NCBI RefSeq assembly: GCF_014851395.1
Contig: NW_024040040.1
Location: 9,734,711-9,798,710 of the forward strand
Direction: 5' to 3'
DNA length: 64,000 nt
DNA from: Micropterus salmoides
Lineage: Eukaryota > Chordata > Actinopteri > Centrarchiformes > Centrarchidae
Part shown: piece by piece, positions 42,107-54,042 of the stretch
Numbering within the stretch: position 1 is the stretch's first letter
Layout of the letters: each line of letters begins with the position of its first letter
The notes under the pieces: generated by a model
Seen by the model: only the letters and a program-made list of their open reading frames with translations
Database searches by the model: none
Told to the model about the DNA's origin: nothing
Made by a program: the position numbers and the translations under genes

Positions 42107-43198
42107 TCATGGCTCAGTGTTTGTTACTGTGGTCCTGAATGGGTGAAAGCCCTGTTGTCTCAGACCGGCTAGCGGCAAGAAGAGCTGATCCTCTGGAGGA
42201 AACTGGTCCCACTGTGTCCATGTCCAACCTGAGAGGGAGAGAAGCACACAGTCTCTATAATGAACTGCTCAGTCAGGTGGGAATCATGTTTTTCAATTTA
42301 AGAAAAACTGTAGTTTAACTTTACTCACCCTCGTTCTTCTCCGGCTCCATGTTCTCTGGCTCTCCTGACTTCTTCCTGTCCAGTACTCCTTGCATGATTA
42401 TAGTGACGTAGTGGTACTGATCCTCCAGGCGGATGGAGTTCACCACTGATGCAAAGCGGATGTTCACCAAATGCACCCCTGCTTCCTCTAACACCTCTCT
42501 GTGAGCGCACTCCTCCCACGTCTCTCTTTCAGGGACATAGAAATAAATGTCACATCCACTGGAAGTCAGTCAGCACATTCAGAACATGTCTTAATATTTG
42601 CTGAACATTTCACCTTTATGGTAACATGGCAGAAAACGTCACAATAGTCAAAGGTGTCTTCTCTGGAATAATCTAGTCTAGATTTGACAGCTCTAGGTAT
42701 GGTGTTTATTGATGTGGACCTAATTAAATGTGTCCTATATGCAAAAAAAAAAAAAAATAGGATAAAAGTTTCATGAATCTGAAACAATGCTTTAAAGAAA
42801 CTGTAGCTTCTCTGGCATGATCTAGTCCAGATTTGACAGCTCTAGGCGTAGTGGTTTTTGATCTGGACCTGTGTTTAACTGCCTAATCTGAAGCTGCGGG
42901 AAAAGATGTTTGCTGAATCATATGAATGAAGGACAGTGTCAAACATTCATAAACAGCCTTGCATCACATAAATATGCTGCTAAGAAGTGTCAGATTTGTG
43001 AATGGAGTATGCTAACCAGCTGAATTAAAAGCTAACGTTACCTACCTACCCAAACTCCAAGTGGCCTCCGGGGAGCTGGTATGTTCCTTTGCCCATTACG
43101 CCTTTCCGTTTCCCCAGGAGCACACAGCCTGGGTGGGCTGAATCTGTCACAAGCACCCCGACACCAACTCCTGGGCGTTTCACGGTTTTATCTGACAT
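42107..43198 (-). CDS. nudt15: NUDT15 nucleotide diphosphatase (MTH2)
   Basis: Nudix hydrolase that removes diphosphate from nucleoside triphosphates, including oxidised and thiolated guanine nucleotides, in the cytosol. Exons (minus): 43198-43050, 42525-42329, 42228-42107; 468 nt, 155 aa (human about 164). The start [20 protein letters not shown] and the CVLLGKRKG and [13 protein letters not shown] segments match vertebrate NUDT15. The Nudix signature G-x5-E-x7-REVLEEAGV is complete across the exon 1/2 junction at residues 44-66, including the metal-binding REVLEE. The C-terminal [19 protein letters not shown] corresponds to the human PWEELPPLDQLFWGLR region. It is tail-to-tail with cpo (625 bp between stops), and its exons 2-3 are duplicated at 29173-29591. 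The other possible reading, NUDT18-like, fits less well. Confidence 0.92.
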
Positions 43199-43439
43199 CT
43201 GGGCAAACCTAAAAGAGACCCATAAATGAAGTTAGCTAAACAGACCTAACTCGGCAGGGCTGCTGTGGAGTAGCTGTCTGAGGTGCAAGAGGATTCCCGT
43301 CTGTGTACTTCCGTCTTCGCTTAAACAAATCGTTTGGGAAATGAGTCCACTCTTGCTGTCTGAGTTACGGTACATTAGCTTCTTGTTTGGTTCTGTGAAA
43401 TAGGGTTGCAAGTATATTACGGTAAGTAAGTAATACGTA

Positions 43440-43640
43440 GCTGATGTAATACATTAATTAATAATATATTTATTTATAAGCGCCTTTCTAACCACCCAAG
43501 GACACTTTTCAAATCCAGGTAAGACAGTCAATACATAATAAAAGATAACAATAGACGAGTGATAATAACAAATAACAACAACAACAACAGCAATGACAAT
43601 ATTGACAATAGTTATGCTAACAAGCGCCAGAAGAAGCTAG
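43440..43640 (-). repeat. LINE/SINE 3'-end fragment
   Basis: Reversed, it reads AAAAGTGTCCTTGGGTGGTT then GCGCTTATAAATAAATA, like 3' ends of fish non-LTR elements, next to an (AAC)n stretch at 43570-43592. Confidence 0.5.
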
Positions 43641-43786
43641 TAAAAGAACAGAGGTGCAACACTGCTCCCTAGTGACAAGTTGTGCTCACTGTATATTGTA
43701 GTTGTAGACCTAGAGGGAATATTGTGACGTGAACTGAAAAAGGTCAGTTGTAAATGATCATAGCACTTAGCTTATATGTGGTAGGC

Positions 43787-44076
43787 CAGGGGTTTTCAAA
43801 GTCTGAAACTGTGGGTCTCAGCCCCCCTTAGTTTACTTGCTTAGTTTTGCTCAATTCTTGTATGCCTACGAGATCATGATTATGTTATTTGATCCCAAAG
43901 ACACGCACCAATTGAGCCAAGATAGCCTAATATTGCTGTTTGGCATCTAATACATTTATTCTGACTCTGGGAAAGTGTACTAAATGAAACGTTTTTTCAC
44001 TTCCATTCACTGAGCCTTCCCTTTAACAGTTTGGATCCCCCCTGGGGAGGCCCGCCTCACACTTTAAAAACCTCTG
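43787..44076. mobile_element. hAT-type MITE
   Basis: Begins CAGGGGTTTTCAAAGTCTGA and ends with the inverse of CAGAGGTTTTTAAAGTGTGA. Flanks TGGTAGGC and TGTTAGAA are consistent with a diverged 8-bp target duplication (five of eight match). 290 bp, no coding. Confidence 0.7.
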
Positions 44077-44079
44077 TGT

Positions 44080-45650
44080 TAGAAATCATAGGATATATAA
44101 GTATGAACATGCACAAAACATTTCATAGTAAGATGCATGTGAAACCTGGGAAAGTGCCTGAATGAGGATTTCTGATCAGAATCAGGGGGGTTGAAAGGTC
44201 CTGTGTGATGAGGGTTGACCAGCTTCATTTTAGCCAAAGTAAGAACAGGGTTTTTTAAATCGACTTTAAAGCCATCTTCCCTTTTTTTTTTTTTCACAAA
44301 GTGAAACAGTTACAACTAAACAAAACTTCACTGACTGGAACACAAGTTTAATTAAACACATTTTAAATGACTATCGATTCATTCATTTAATTTAAAACAA
44401 GAATGCCATCGAGTGTAGGACAGAGAGATAATGACTTGATGTGTAAGAGATAATGAGATTCTTCTTCCTGTGGAAAGAGAAATAAAGATTTGTAATTTTT
44501 TTGTAAAACAAAATGTTGTGTGTAGACAGTGTTCACAATGTCTCCATGTAGTAGTACAGTGGTTATCCTGGTATCGCTGGTAAGTTTTCAGTATTCATTT
44601 ACTTGCATTTCTTTAAAATGAAAAGATCAATAATGCTGCAAAAAAAGCCAAGTAAACTGAACTCTGTAAATTATTAACATAGCTATCTGAAAAATCATTC
44701 CTCATAGTGACTGATTATGTGTGTCAAGTTCTACCAGTCCATAACACTAACTGAGAAACACATCATTTCTGCTCTCTTTTCCCTTTTCTCTGTTCCTTCA
44801 TCCCTGACGTAAAGATACAAATGACTTTTTGTTGAACAGCATCCTTTTCCAGCATCCTCAGCACTGTTCGATCGGTAGGGAGTCCATCAGTATCCTCCAA
44901 AATGCTGATCAGAAACCACACACTTCAATGATTCAGTAGGTCAACAAAGTTCATTTTCACTCAATGAAGACCTGAGCCCAAATAAACAGCATGTTACAAA
45001 GCAAGTGATGGGAGGAAAACGTTAGACACTGATGCATTTCTAACCCTAAACCCTAGGATCCATACTGGGGACTAAATGTCACAATATCTCAAGCTCAGTG
45101 CTGCATTGATTGACTCTGTCACGGCTCCACCAAAGAGACATTTCCTCACTGAACTTCTCACATGGTTTCATTTAAATAACTGTTCAAGGCCCAAACAGAT
45201 GATGAGACAATGCCAGTATTTCAAACACAAAACAAAGATTTAGTAAAAAAAATAAATAATAAGATTTGTAATTTGTGTTGCACAGCTGTGTTTTCTTCTG
45301 TCCCATCAATCATCTGTTACCTCTTTCACCACTGGTTTGGTGAAATGATAAAACGATCTGTGTCTGTTCACACCTTTACTCTACTGGTATTTAGAAGCTT
45401 TCCACCAACACCTGTTTACCCCGCTAGACCTGCCTGGTGGCTCTGGCCCCGCCCCGCTCACCTCTACCCACTCTCGCCTGAGAGACAGCATTTTCCTCCT
45501 GTGAGTCCAGGCTAAACAAACCTCTTCACTTTCCTGGATCTTTCTCTTCCACTGTTCTGCTTTGGATTACTAAACATCCCTGAGTGTCATACCTACTAAC
45601 CATCTCTCTGTTCTCTCGGTTTCTTCTTTCTATTGGGTTTGACAGTGTAA
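44080..45650. other. No gene seen; upstream region of the TRIM gene
   Basis: The space between the divergent nudt15 and TRIM genes. No exon recognised. No clear TATA box could be tied to a transcription start. Confidence 0.4.
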
Positions 45651-45652
45651 GC

Positions 45653-48600
45653 ATGAGTGCTAAACTGTGGACAGAGGAGCAGTTTAACTGCCCTGTGTGT
45701 CTGGAGCTCCCAAACGATCCAGTCACCATCCCCTGTGGGCACAGCTACTGCATGGCCTGCATCAAGGACTACTGGAGCAAGGACGACCCCAAGGGGGTCT
45801 ACAGCTGCCCCCAGTGCCGCCAGACCTTCTGCCCCAAGCCCTCCCTGTCCAGGAACACCATGCTGGCTGAGGCAGTAGAGCAGCTCCGCAAAGGGGCTCT
45901 CAAAGCTGACGTGCGTGAGTCTATGCGAAGCGCCCGTGGTGCTGCCGCCTCCTCGTCTAGACCCAAAGGGAAGCTCTCCACCACAGCAGTGCCATGCGAC
46001 TTGTGCAAAGATGAACAGCGAGCAGCGGTCAAGAGCTGCCTGTCGTGTATGAGCTCATACTGCGAATCCCACCTGAAGCCCCACAAGACCAAGAAGTCCC
46101 TGAAGCAGCATGAGCTGATCGCACCCACGGGCAATTTGGCTGAGAAGATCTGCACCCAGCACAAGTACCTGCAGGAGTTCTTCTGTCGCCAGTGTAAAGT
46201 GTTTGTCTGCTGGCTGTGCACCAGCAACCAGCACAAAGGCCACGAGAGTGTGTCCACCAAGGCCGAGCGCCTGGACAAACAGGTAGGCAAGAATGGCCTC
46301 AGGCACCAAATGAGAAGCTCCCAAAAAAATGGCAGCGATGAGGGGCCCTCAACCAGTTACCAGTGTGTACTGTTATATGAGTTACTGTTAAGAGGTTGGC
46401 GGTTCAATCCCCGGCTCCCCCAGGCTGCATGTCGGAGTGTCCTTGGGCGAGATACTGAACCCCGAATTTCCCCTGGCGGCTGTTCTGTTTTTGAATGTGT
46501 GTGTGAATGATGAATGCAGATGTAGTGTGAAAGGCGCTAAAACCAGTGCATGCATGCATGGAGCATTAATTTCCTGTTGGTCGACTAAGACGCATTCGAA
46601 CAAGTTGAACAAGTTGGCTTTATGAACAAAACAGAGACAAGAGAAAAAGGGAGAGAGACTGGTTGGGAAATAAAAGAAAGAACTGGAGTTCAGTCAGACA
46701 GACACGCACAAACACACTCCCACGGTCGGTGCGTCCATTGCAGCTGGCTTGCTAGCAATAACATACAGTTAGTACATAAGCTGGGAACAATCACACACAC
46801 TATAATTAGAAAATCCCACCTTAAACAGGGGCAACTGTTTCTACAATAGGCCACAATCAATACTTTTTAAATACAGTATATCATCACCCTGCCTGCCTTT
46901 TAACCGTCCATTGTTCAGTGTAATGGGTTTCTGTTTAAGATGTCTGAGGACATTCCTTACTACATTCCTGTCTGTTCATAACGCTCCACCCTTGGGAGTG
47001 TATCTATGTATCAGGGTTATATGTTCAACAGATTAACCTCTTAATATGACAAATTAGGAACACATTTGGAAGGGTTTCATGTTCTCAGCAATGTTTTACC
47101 TGTAGGTTAAATATTCAGTGTATGTGTCCCCGGGTCAATATGTTGAAATCATCTACTCACAGCAAGCAGTCTACTGATGTTACACTCCTTCAAACACACA
47201 CCTTCACATTTGCAGCCATCTTGGCTTTAGACATTGACAGTGGCGAAAAAGAAATTTACCATTCAAACTGCATTTGAAACGTCCATCTCCCTGTCGTTCG
47301 AATATAGCCCTTACCAGTCTCTTACAATGTTAGTTTACATCAGGAGACACAATAGTACAAGGTAACTTCACGGGGTTCAAGTTGGCTTGAACGTGTGATT
47401 CTCATCTTTCGAACCATAATTTGAAAATTAATGATAAGATCATGGTTGTAAGGTTAGCCCTAACCCCTAATCATAATGAATCAACAATCAACTTTTTACA
47501 AATCGTAACAAAAAACAGTATTTGTAAAGCTTTAAAATCACAGGTAAGACTGATGTAAAGCATGTCTTATGTGTTTTATTAAGGGAATATAGAGCTGGGG
47601 AACACAGGACCCTGACAACATAGGGATGACACCGCACCATCTCACATTATGTTCAGTGTCACATATACAGCTGTTTCCTCTTGCTTGCGTTTGTCTGTTT
47701 GAGTGAGATAGATGGGAATTGTTTTGATGTTGACTCTTTATGTGTAATGCTGTAGAAAGTTATGTCGGAGATCCATGCACAGAATCAGCAGAGACTGAAA
47801 GACAGAGAGCAGGAGCTGAAAGACATGAAGACGATGATTGAGGCGATGAAGGTTGGTCAGCAGACTTTTTCTTTTGGGAGCTTTTTCTCTGAGTTGGGTT
47901 AACTTGCATCCATTTTGCAAGTGCATGCTTTTTTCCCCCACTATTTCTCAAAATAAAAACCACATTTCCCATAAACCCTGCAATAATGTCACAGTTGTTT
48001 TAGATCGGTGCAAGTGGGCCTTACTGCATGTGTATTTTGGCAGACTGAGACATAAACAACTTACCGTTTCTCTCCCTGCCTGCAAAGCGTTCTTCAGACA
48101 GGGTCCATGAGGACACGGAGCAGGTGCTGTCGGAGCTGCAGCGCTCAATGGAGCGTCTACAGGAGCTGCTGGAACAGGTGCTGGATGAGGCCAGCCTGGA
48201 GAAGCTGGGCCAGGCTCAGGAGGTTGCCGACAGCCTGGAGGCCGAGGTCAAGGAGCTGAGGAGGAGGGACACGGAGATGAAGGACCTGGCCTGCTGTGAC
48301 GACCACATCCACTATCTGCAGGTAGGCTGGACCAAGTTCATTGAGGGATGGAGGAGGTGGACGGGTCTCCTTTACAGGAAGCTTGAACTCCAATATCTCG
48401 TTTAACCACTCCACCTTGACATATTCAGATGCTGATTGACACAGATTTTGTTTACTTTACCTTGCTGTGTCCATGTGGCACTTTGTGTTCTTATGATGTG
48501 CATCATTCTGCATGATCAGACCTGCTTCAAACAGGATGCTTTTTTTGTGGTTTTTATTTGAAGTAGTAGAGTTGAAGGTCCGGACTGCTGTAGTCTATAC

Positions 48601-50809
48601 GTTTCCCCCAAGAGTCAAACTCACCGCCACGTTTTCCTTCAGACATATGAGTCCATGTGCAGTCCCCTGGAGTCCGGGGACCTGCCCACTGTGGTGGTCA
48701 ATCCAGAAGCTTCCTTTGAGCCTGTACGAGACGCCATACTGGCTATCAAGGAGCGAGTGGAGGACCTGTGCAACGAGGAGCTAAGCAAGATCACCAAACA
48801 AGGTCTGTCACAAGAGTCTTATCTTGTTTAACCTACCTTCTTTCGTTTTCACGTCTCATCTTATTGTCTGTTCTCTTCCAGTCAATGACACAACACTGTT
48901 CACTTTGGGAGACCGTAAGTTCCAAACATGAGCATAACAAAAGTCGCAGGTGGGTTGAGTCTTCTTTCCTAACAATGACTTCCTCTAATCTTTTCTAGCC
49001 AACCGGAGTGCAGGACAGAAAGGAGCGATTTTTAAATGTAAGTTTGTTTTTTTTATCTGAATATATTGTACACATACTACATGTTCCATGATCCTGAAAC
49101 AAATTTTCTGATTATTTCCCCTTTTTTCTGTAGTCTTTTCTGGTCTGGGTTCTCGCAACACAAACAACCGTTCACCAGGTATGTCCAATGCTTTTAAGTC
49201 TATGTTTTATGTCCTATCTGTGCATCTTTTCACTTTATTAGATTTTATATAAATACATGTAATATATACATGATTTCTTTCAGCTTCCACAGCTTCCACA
49301 CCCAGTATCTCAGTTGGAGCGCGGAGTACAGACAGACGAGGACTTGGTACTGTACACTAATGTTCATATGTGTGACAGTATCAAAGGTATTTCAATGTGT
49401 AGTCCTTGTTAAACATGACATTCACATTAATTATTCAGGTATAGGGCTCAAAAGTCAGGATGTGAGGAGCAGAGACACACCACGAGGTAAGATTTGATGC
49501 TTGAACTAGCAGTTGTCGAAGCAGTAAAAATGTGTGTGTGCACGTTTTTAAACTATGCTTCTTTCTTGTCGCATACAAAGGAAACACGAACTCACCCAGA
49601 CTTCGGGACAGACAGAGAAGAGAGGAAAGAGAGACGGGTAGGTTCATTCATGCTTTGCCTGGCAGGAGGTCACACTGGCTCTGATTTAAAACCCAAAGAC
49701 TTCCTGGTAATAATGTGGCTGTTACTTCCTACTGACAGAAATGTTTCTGCATGTCCTCATGTTCTAAAAGTATAGAATTACACAGCATATTCATTTTCAG
49801 TTGCTCATTTTGTCCTTTAACTCAGATGCATTAGATCCACTATATCCTTAGGCAGTGGGTGGTTGACTCTGGGTCAGCCCTGGAGTGGTTCCTCTATTAC
49901 CAGAGTTTTTCAGTTGCTTTTGGTAACTATGTCTCCCAATCTTTAGTGCTTACTAGCAAATGTTAGCATGCTAACATACTTAACTAAGCTGGTGAACATG
50001 GTAAACATTGTGCCTACCAACCGTCAACATGTTAAGATTGTCATTATGAACATGTTAGCATTTAGCTCAAAGCACAGCTGTGCCTATATACAGCCATACC
50101 TAGCTACTGTAGCGTGGCCGACAATGTCATTGAGCTGCCACGATTAGTCGTTTAATCGATTACTTGTCAACTATAAAAGTAATTGCCAACTATTTTTGTT
50201 ATTTGTCTAAGAAAAAATGTTCAAATTCTTTTATTCAAGCGTCTTAAAATGTAAATATTTTATGGTTTCTTTCATTTTTCACAAAATAATGTGAATGTCA
50301 TAAAGTACCCCTTTCAAAATCAGCTTCAGACCCACCTGTTTAGACTTTCCTTTGTTTAGGTGTATTTATTTTTATCTCTATTTTATTTATCTTTTATATT
50401 ATGTCTCTGTCTATTATGTTTATGTAAGCACTTTGTGACATCCCATCTAAAGTGGTGCTACTACAATAAATAAACTCTTCTTACATGCAGTTCCATGTGA
50501 ATAATATAGCTTGATAAAATAAATTTAATGTGAATGTACGGTAATAAGCTTTTCAAACATAGTGTTTGGATCAGTAACTAATATATTTGTTAAGATGTTA
50601 CCAGCTGACACTGGTTGTACTGTATCCCCAACCTTGATCTGACATCTCACATGTCTTCCAAACAGAGAGGGAGACCAGACCCGGCCCCACTCCCAGCCGC
50701 AGAGAGTCTCAGTCTCTTTGGAGCAGGTCCAGTCATAGCCAGCGTGTCCCTGCTGCAGCCCCGACCCCAACTCTGACTCCAATCCCAGCCACTCCAACTC
50801 CTACCCCAA

Positions 50810-50843
<34 letters not shown>

Positions 50844-53800
50844 AGCTCCTGCACCAGCATCAACTGGAGGTAAAATAAATGTTGCAACTTGAATTTACTT
50901 TATGGGGGATCAATAAAGGAACATCTTTATCTTATCTCATCTGACAGAAAAATAAATGAGAGTGTAACACCTTTTGTTTTCCATCTCTGACCTTTGTCTT
51001 ATCCTCCTGGTTCGGTCAGGTTTCAGTCGGATGGCGTCGATCAGCAGCCTCTTTCGCTCCCATCGGCGTGGCACCAGCCAGGCCACCCCAGCTACCCCAG
51101 CCAATAACTCACCATCTGCAGGAGGAAACCCATGTGAGATCACGTTCCTATCCGCTATCTAATCACAGCATTAAAACCACTTCAATGATCTGCAGCGGGA
51201 GGCAATGGAAAGAGATGAAAAGAAGCAGGGCTTAGATACTAATGTAGATATAGCTTTTTATAGTACATGCTAATATAATATATCAGGACATGCAATTTGT
51301 CCTTAATGCTGATGGCCAGTTGTTAATAGCTATTTGCTGTAGCTGCATCTTCTTAAAAAATTAATAAAATAAAAATTATGCTTGAATTAGCAGTTTAAAA
51401 GGAGGTGCTGAAAGAAGTTGAAGTATCAGTTGAAGAGCAAGCACTTAACTGCTGAAGTATCAGTTGAACTTTTGAAAAGAGTTTCAGTGTCAAGTGTGGG
51501 TGATACATTGATCTGTAAGTGTCAGTCAAAGTGGAAGTCCTGAAAGAATTTAGTGCAAGTTCAAGTGTGTACGCTAAAACATGGTGAAGTGTCAGCTGTT
51601 CTGCACTGAAAGCAGTTGGAGTTAAATGTGTATGAACGCTGGAAGTTGGGAGAGCTTTTTTTTTTGTTGTTGTTGTTCAAAGGTGAGGACCTGAAAGGGT
51701 TTGAGGTGTCAGTCAAGGTGTAAGCACTGAATTGAGTGGAAACATCAGCTGAAGAGAAAAAGATTAATAGAGTAGAAATATCAGTTGACGTGTAAGTGGT
51801 GAAAGGATTTGTATTTGAAGAGCAAGAGATGAAAGCTGCTGAAATGTCAGGTGATGAGTTGAAATTTATTACAAAATTATAACAACACAAAAAGACAGAA
51901 AAGCAGAAAGACTTCAAAAGGGATCATTTTTATTTCACCCTGCTAATTTTTCAGCCAAGCTTATTTTCCATGGACTTAAATAATCCTCTTCTTTCACCAC
52001 CTCAAGTCTTCCAGAAATTCATTACTTTACACAACTCATCTAATATCCTAAATCTGCCTTTTGCACTGCAGTTTGGATAACTTTCACTGCGGGCTCTGGA
52101 AAACTTGAAAGAGGATTTAAAAGTATCTGTCAAGCTTAATCTATTAATTTGGTTGTTCAGTATCCAGTTTAGATGAATCTACTGTAGCTGGCGCTCTTCT
52201 TTAGAGCAGTCTTCCATGGCAAACATAATGACCTTTATTTCTTAAATAAACATAAATACAAGCAGCAATGTTGTGATGGCCACAGATATCAATAGATACA
52301 AGAATCATCCCTGTGTCTCTAGAAACATGTGGACCTTTGAATGCTTGTACAGTATTGTAAGTAAGAATTTTGGGTCTTCTGTGATACTATAGAAAATCTT
52401 TACCTCAGTATAGTTATAAAGCACGTTGATTATGTGTGTGATTAAGTGTGTGACTCATGTACACTCAACAGGGGGAATTGATGCTCTGCCTGAAACACCA
52501 ACAGGAAGTAAGATGTCTTTATATATATATAAAATGAATATTGTTCTTTTGGCTTAATGGTACATTCAGTACTGTTATTTCACATGGACAAGTGTGCGTT
52601 AATACTAATGTGTCTAAGATGGTTTTGTAATTGAACAGTTAACCCCAGTCTCTTCCTGGACTTGCCCACACCTGACACCGTGATGCACTCTCCTGCTTTC
52701 CCTGCATGTGAGTTCATGTAACTTTTATCTTCGTGGTATCGACATTTTGAGATGAGAAACTGCAAATAAATGAAACATTAAAAAAATCTAAATATAATAT
52801 AAATACAATGATTCATCCAACAAAAAACCCAGCAAAATAAACAAAATCAATGTCTCTCTCTCTTTGTGCATGAGCTTACGTACAGTATTGTTTGGTTTTC
52901 CAGTGAGAGAAATCAACATTGACAGCATCCAGGCCCCAGAGCCGAGGACCAGAGAGGAGTTCCTACAGTGTGAGTGTCAATGCTTCGCTTCAATGTTACA
53001 TTTTAGATCTTAGATGACTTTCTACACTGAGCAATCAGGCTTTCACTGAGAAAAACTTTTGCAGGACTAATGACTCATGTCATGTCTGCCGCAGTGATTG
53101 CTAAAAAAAACAGTCAACCCTCGGCGCTTATTGCTGTTCATGTTTACTTAAAGAAATCTGAGAAAATACTAAGTTTATTAGGGGTTTGTACAGGTGCTTT
53201 CTGCTGTTTCACATGATCGTCATCAACTTGTTTACTGACATGGACAAGAAATTCTAAGAGCTCCATGGATGAAACCGTAACAGCTACTGAGCTAACATGT
53301 CAACAGATCCATCTTCATAGCAACTGTGCAAACTCCGCCTGCTGATGTAGACCATGTGATACAGTAGAAAAGAACTGAAAAAAGCTAGTAAGGGGCAAAG
53401 GTCAAGCATGAACTTAATTTCTCCTCCCTTTCCTAGACACTGTGATGTTGACCCTTGACCCAAATACGGCCCACCGGCGGCTGGTTCTCTCCGAGGGCCA
53501 CACCAAAGCCACCCTGCAAGGGACATCGCAGCCCTACCCCGACACTCCCCAGCGTTTCGACGGCTGGACCCAGGTGATGTGCCCAACCCCGCTGTATGGC
53601 GAGCGCTGTTACTGGGAGGTGGAGTGGAGAGGCCGGGGCTCCTCCATTGGCGTGGCCTATGGGGCGATGAACAGGAAGGGCTCAGACGCCAGGTCGGGGC
53701 TCGGTTACAACGCCCAGTCCTGGACCCTGGAGCTGTCGGACACCTGCTGCTCAGCCATGCACGAAAATGAGAAGAGGGACATACCGGTCACCTACTCGCC

Positions 53801-54011
53801 CCGCCTGGGCATTTACCTGGACCTGTCCACAGGGACGCTAGCGTTCTACAGCGTGGCAGGGAGCATGACACACCTCCACACATTCCGCGCCAACTTCACC
53901 CAGCCTCTGTACGCTGCCTTCGGCGTGGGCAGTGGAGTCGGGGTCGGTCTGGACTTTGCCCTCGGCCAGTTCAGCTCCAGCTCTGACAGCATCAAGATCT
54001 GTCCCATATGA
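45653..54011 (+). CDS. TRIM-family E3 ubiquitin ligase (RING, B-boxes, coiled coil, PRY-SPRY)
   Basis: Likely E3 ubiquitin ligase; many fish TRIM/SPRY proteins act in antiviral or stress responses, but this one's target is unknown. Exons: 45653-46282, 47756-47851, 48088-48321, 48643-48802, 48882-48914, 48999-49037, 49134-49178, 49284-49346, 49439-49486, 49581-49637, 50666-50869, 51020-51133, 52472-52507, 52639-52707, 52904-52969, 53437-54011 (2469 nt, 822 aa), all GT-AG and in phase. C3HC4 RING 13-58 (CPVCLEL, CGHSYC, CPQC), B-box 1 about 118-157, B-box 2 about 164-204, coiled coil about 205-350. A Ser/Thr/Pro/Arg-rich linker 374-631 comes from eleven small exons. PRY-SPRY 632-822 starts TVMLTLDPNTAHRRLVLSEG and ends SIKICPI. 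The 96- and 234-nt coiled-coil exons are typical of fish TRIM genes. An in-frame ATG at 45584 is possible but less likely. Nearest named types: TRIM16/TRIM25-like or finTRIM; not decided. Confidence 0.88.
46370..46565 (+). mobile_element. tRNA-derived SINE in TRIM intron 1
   Basis: A Pol III B-box-like GGTTCAATCC at 46401-46410, then CAGGCTGCATGTCGGAGTGT and CTTGGGCGAGATACTGAACC, and a 3' module GTGAATGATGAATGCAGATG shared with 19290-19392. The left boundary is uncertain. Confidence 0.65.
50318..50478 (+). repeat. L2/CR1 LINE 3'-end remnant in TRIM intron 10
   Basis: CAGACCCACCTGTTTAGACT (the conserved LKTHLFRL-like C-terminus), then CACTTTGTGACATC and GTGCTACTACAATAAATAAA, the usual 3' end of these LINEs. 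Confidence 0.6.
50812..50860 (+). repeat. Coding (GCTCCT)n hexanucleotide repeat
   Basis: An in-frame hexanucleotide array in TRIM exon 11 encodes an Ala-Pro dipeptide run of about eight or nine units, following a Thr-Pro-rich stretch. Length variation would change the linker without shifting the frame. Confidence 0.9.
50893..50940 (+). repeat. LINE 3'-tail fragment (ATCTT)n
   Basis: GGGGATCAATAAAGGAACAT then ATCTTTATCTTATCTCATCT, the common RTE/Rex-type 3' tail, in TRIM intron 11. Confidence 0.5.
51140..52460. other. TRIM intron 12, long, no feature recognised
   Basis: Contains a degenerate internal repeat rich in AAGTGTCAGTTGAAGAG-like phrases at about 51400-51860. No exon seen. Confidence 0.5.
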
Positions 54012-54042
54012 GGATGCAGGATGGAAGGCAGTGATTGGCGGA

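Larger units (their letters stand above)
31905..42585. repeat. Tandem duplication, second copy (cpo + nudt15 exons 2-3)
   Basis: Second half of the pair described at 8655-29645. It carries its own later insertions (36580-36798, 38749-39531 and a repeat near 40405-40840) but none of the four large ones in the first copy. Homology ends inside nudt15 intron 1. Confidence 0.85.

Noticed and set aside
42325..42519. 64-aa minus-strand frame repeated identically at 29391-29585
   Set aside because: It is an out-of-frame shadow of nudt15 exon 2. The duplication of the exon explains the identity.
45040..45056. Telomere-like CCCTAAACCCTA
   Set aside because: Only about one and a half units, with no array.
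45799..46290. Minus-strand 163-aa frame
   Set aside because: Shadow of TRIM exon 1, whose plus-strand RING and B-box cysteines are unmistakable.
46283..46510. TRIM exon 1 read-through to residue 308
   Set aside because: A consensus donor follows DKQ at 46282, and the following residues are intron and SINE sequence. The next exons continue the coiled coil in frame.
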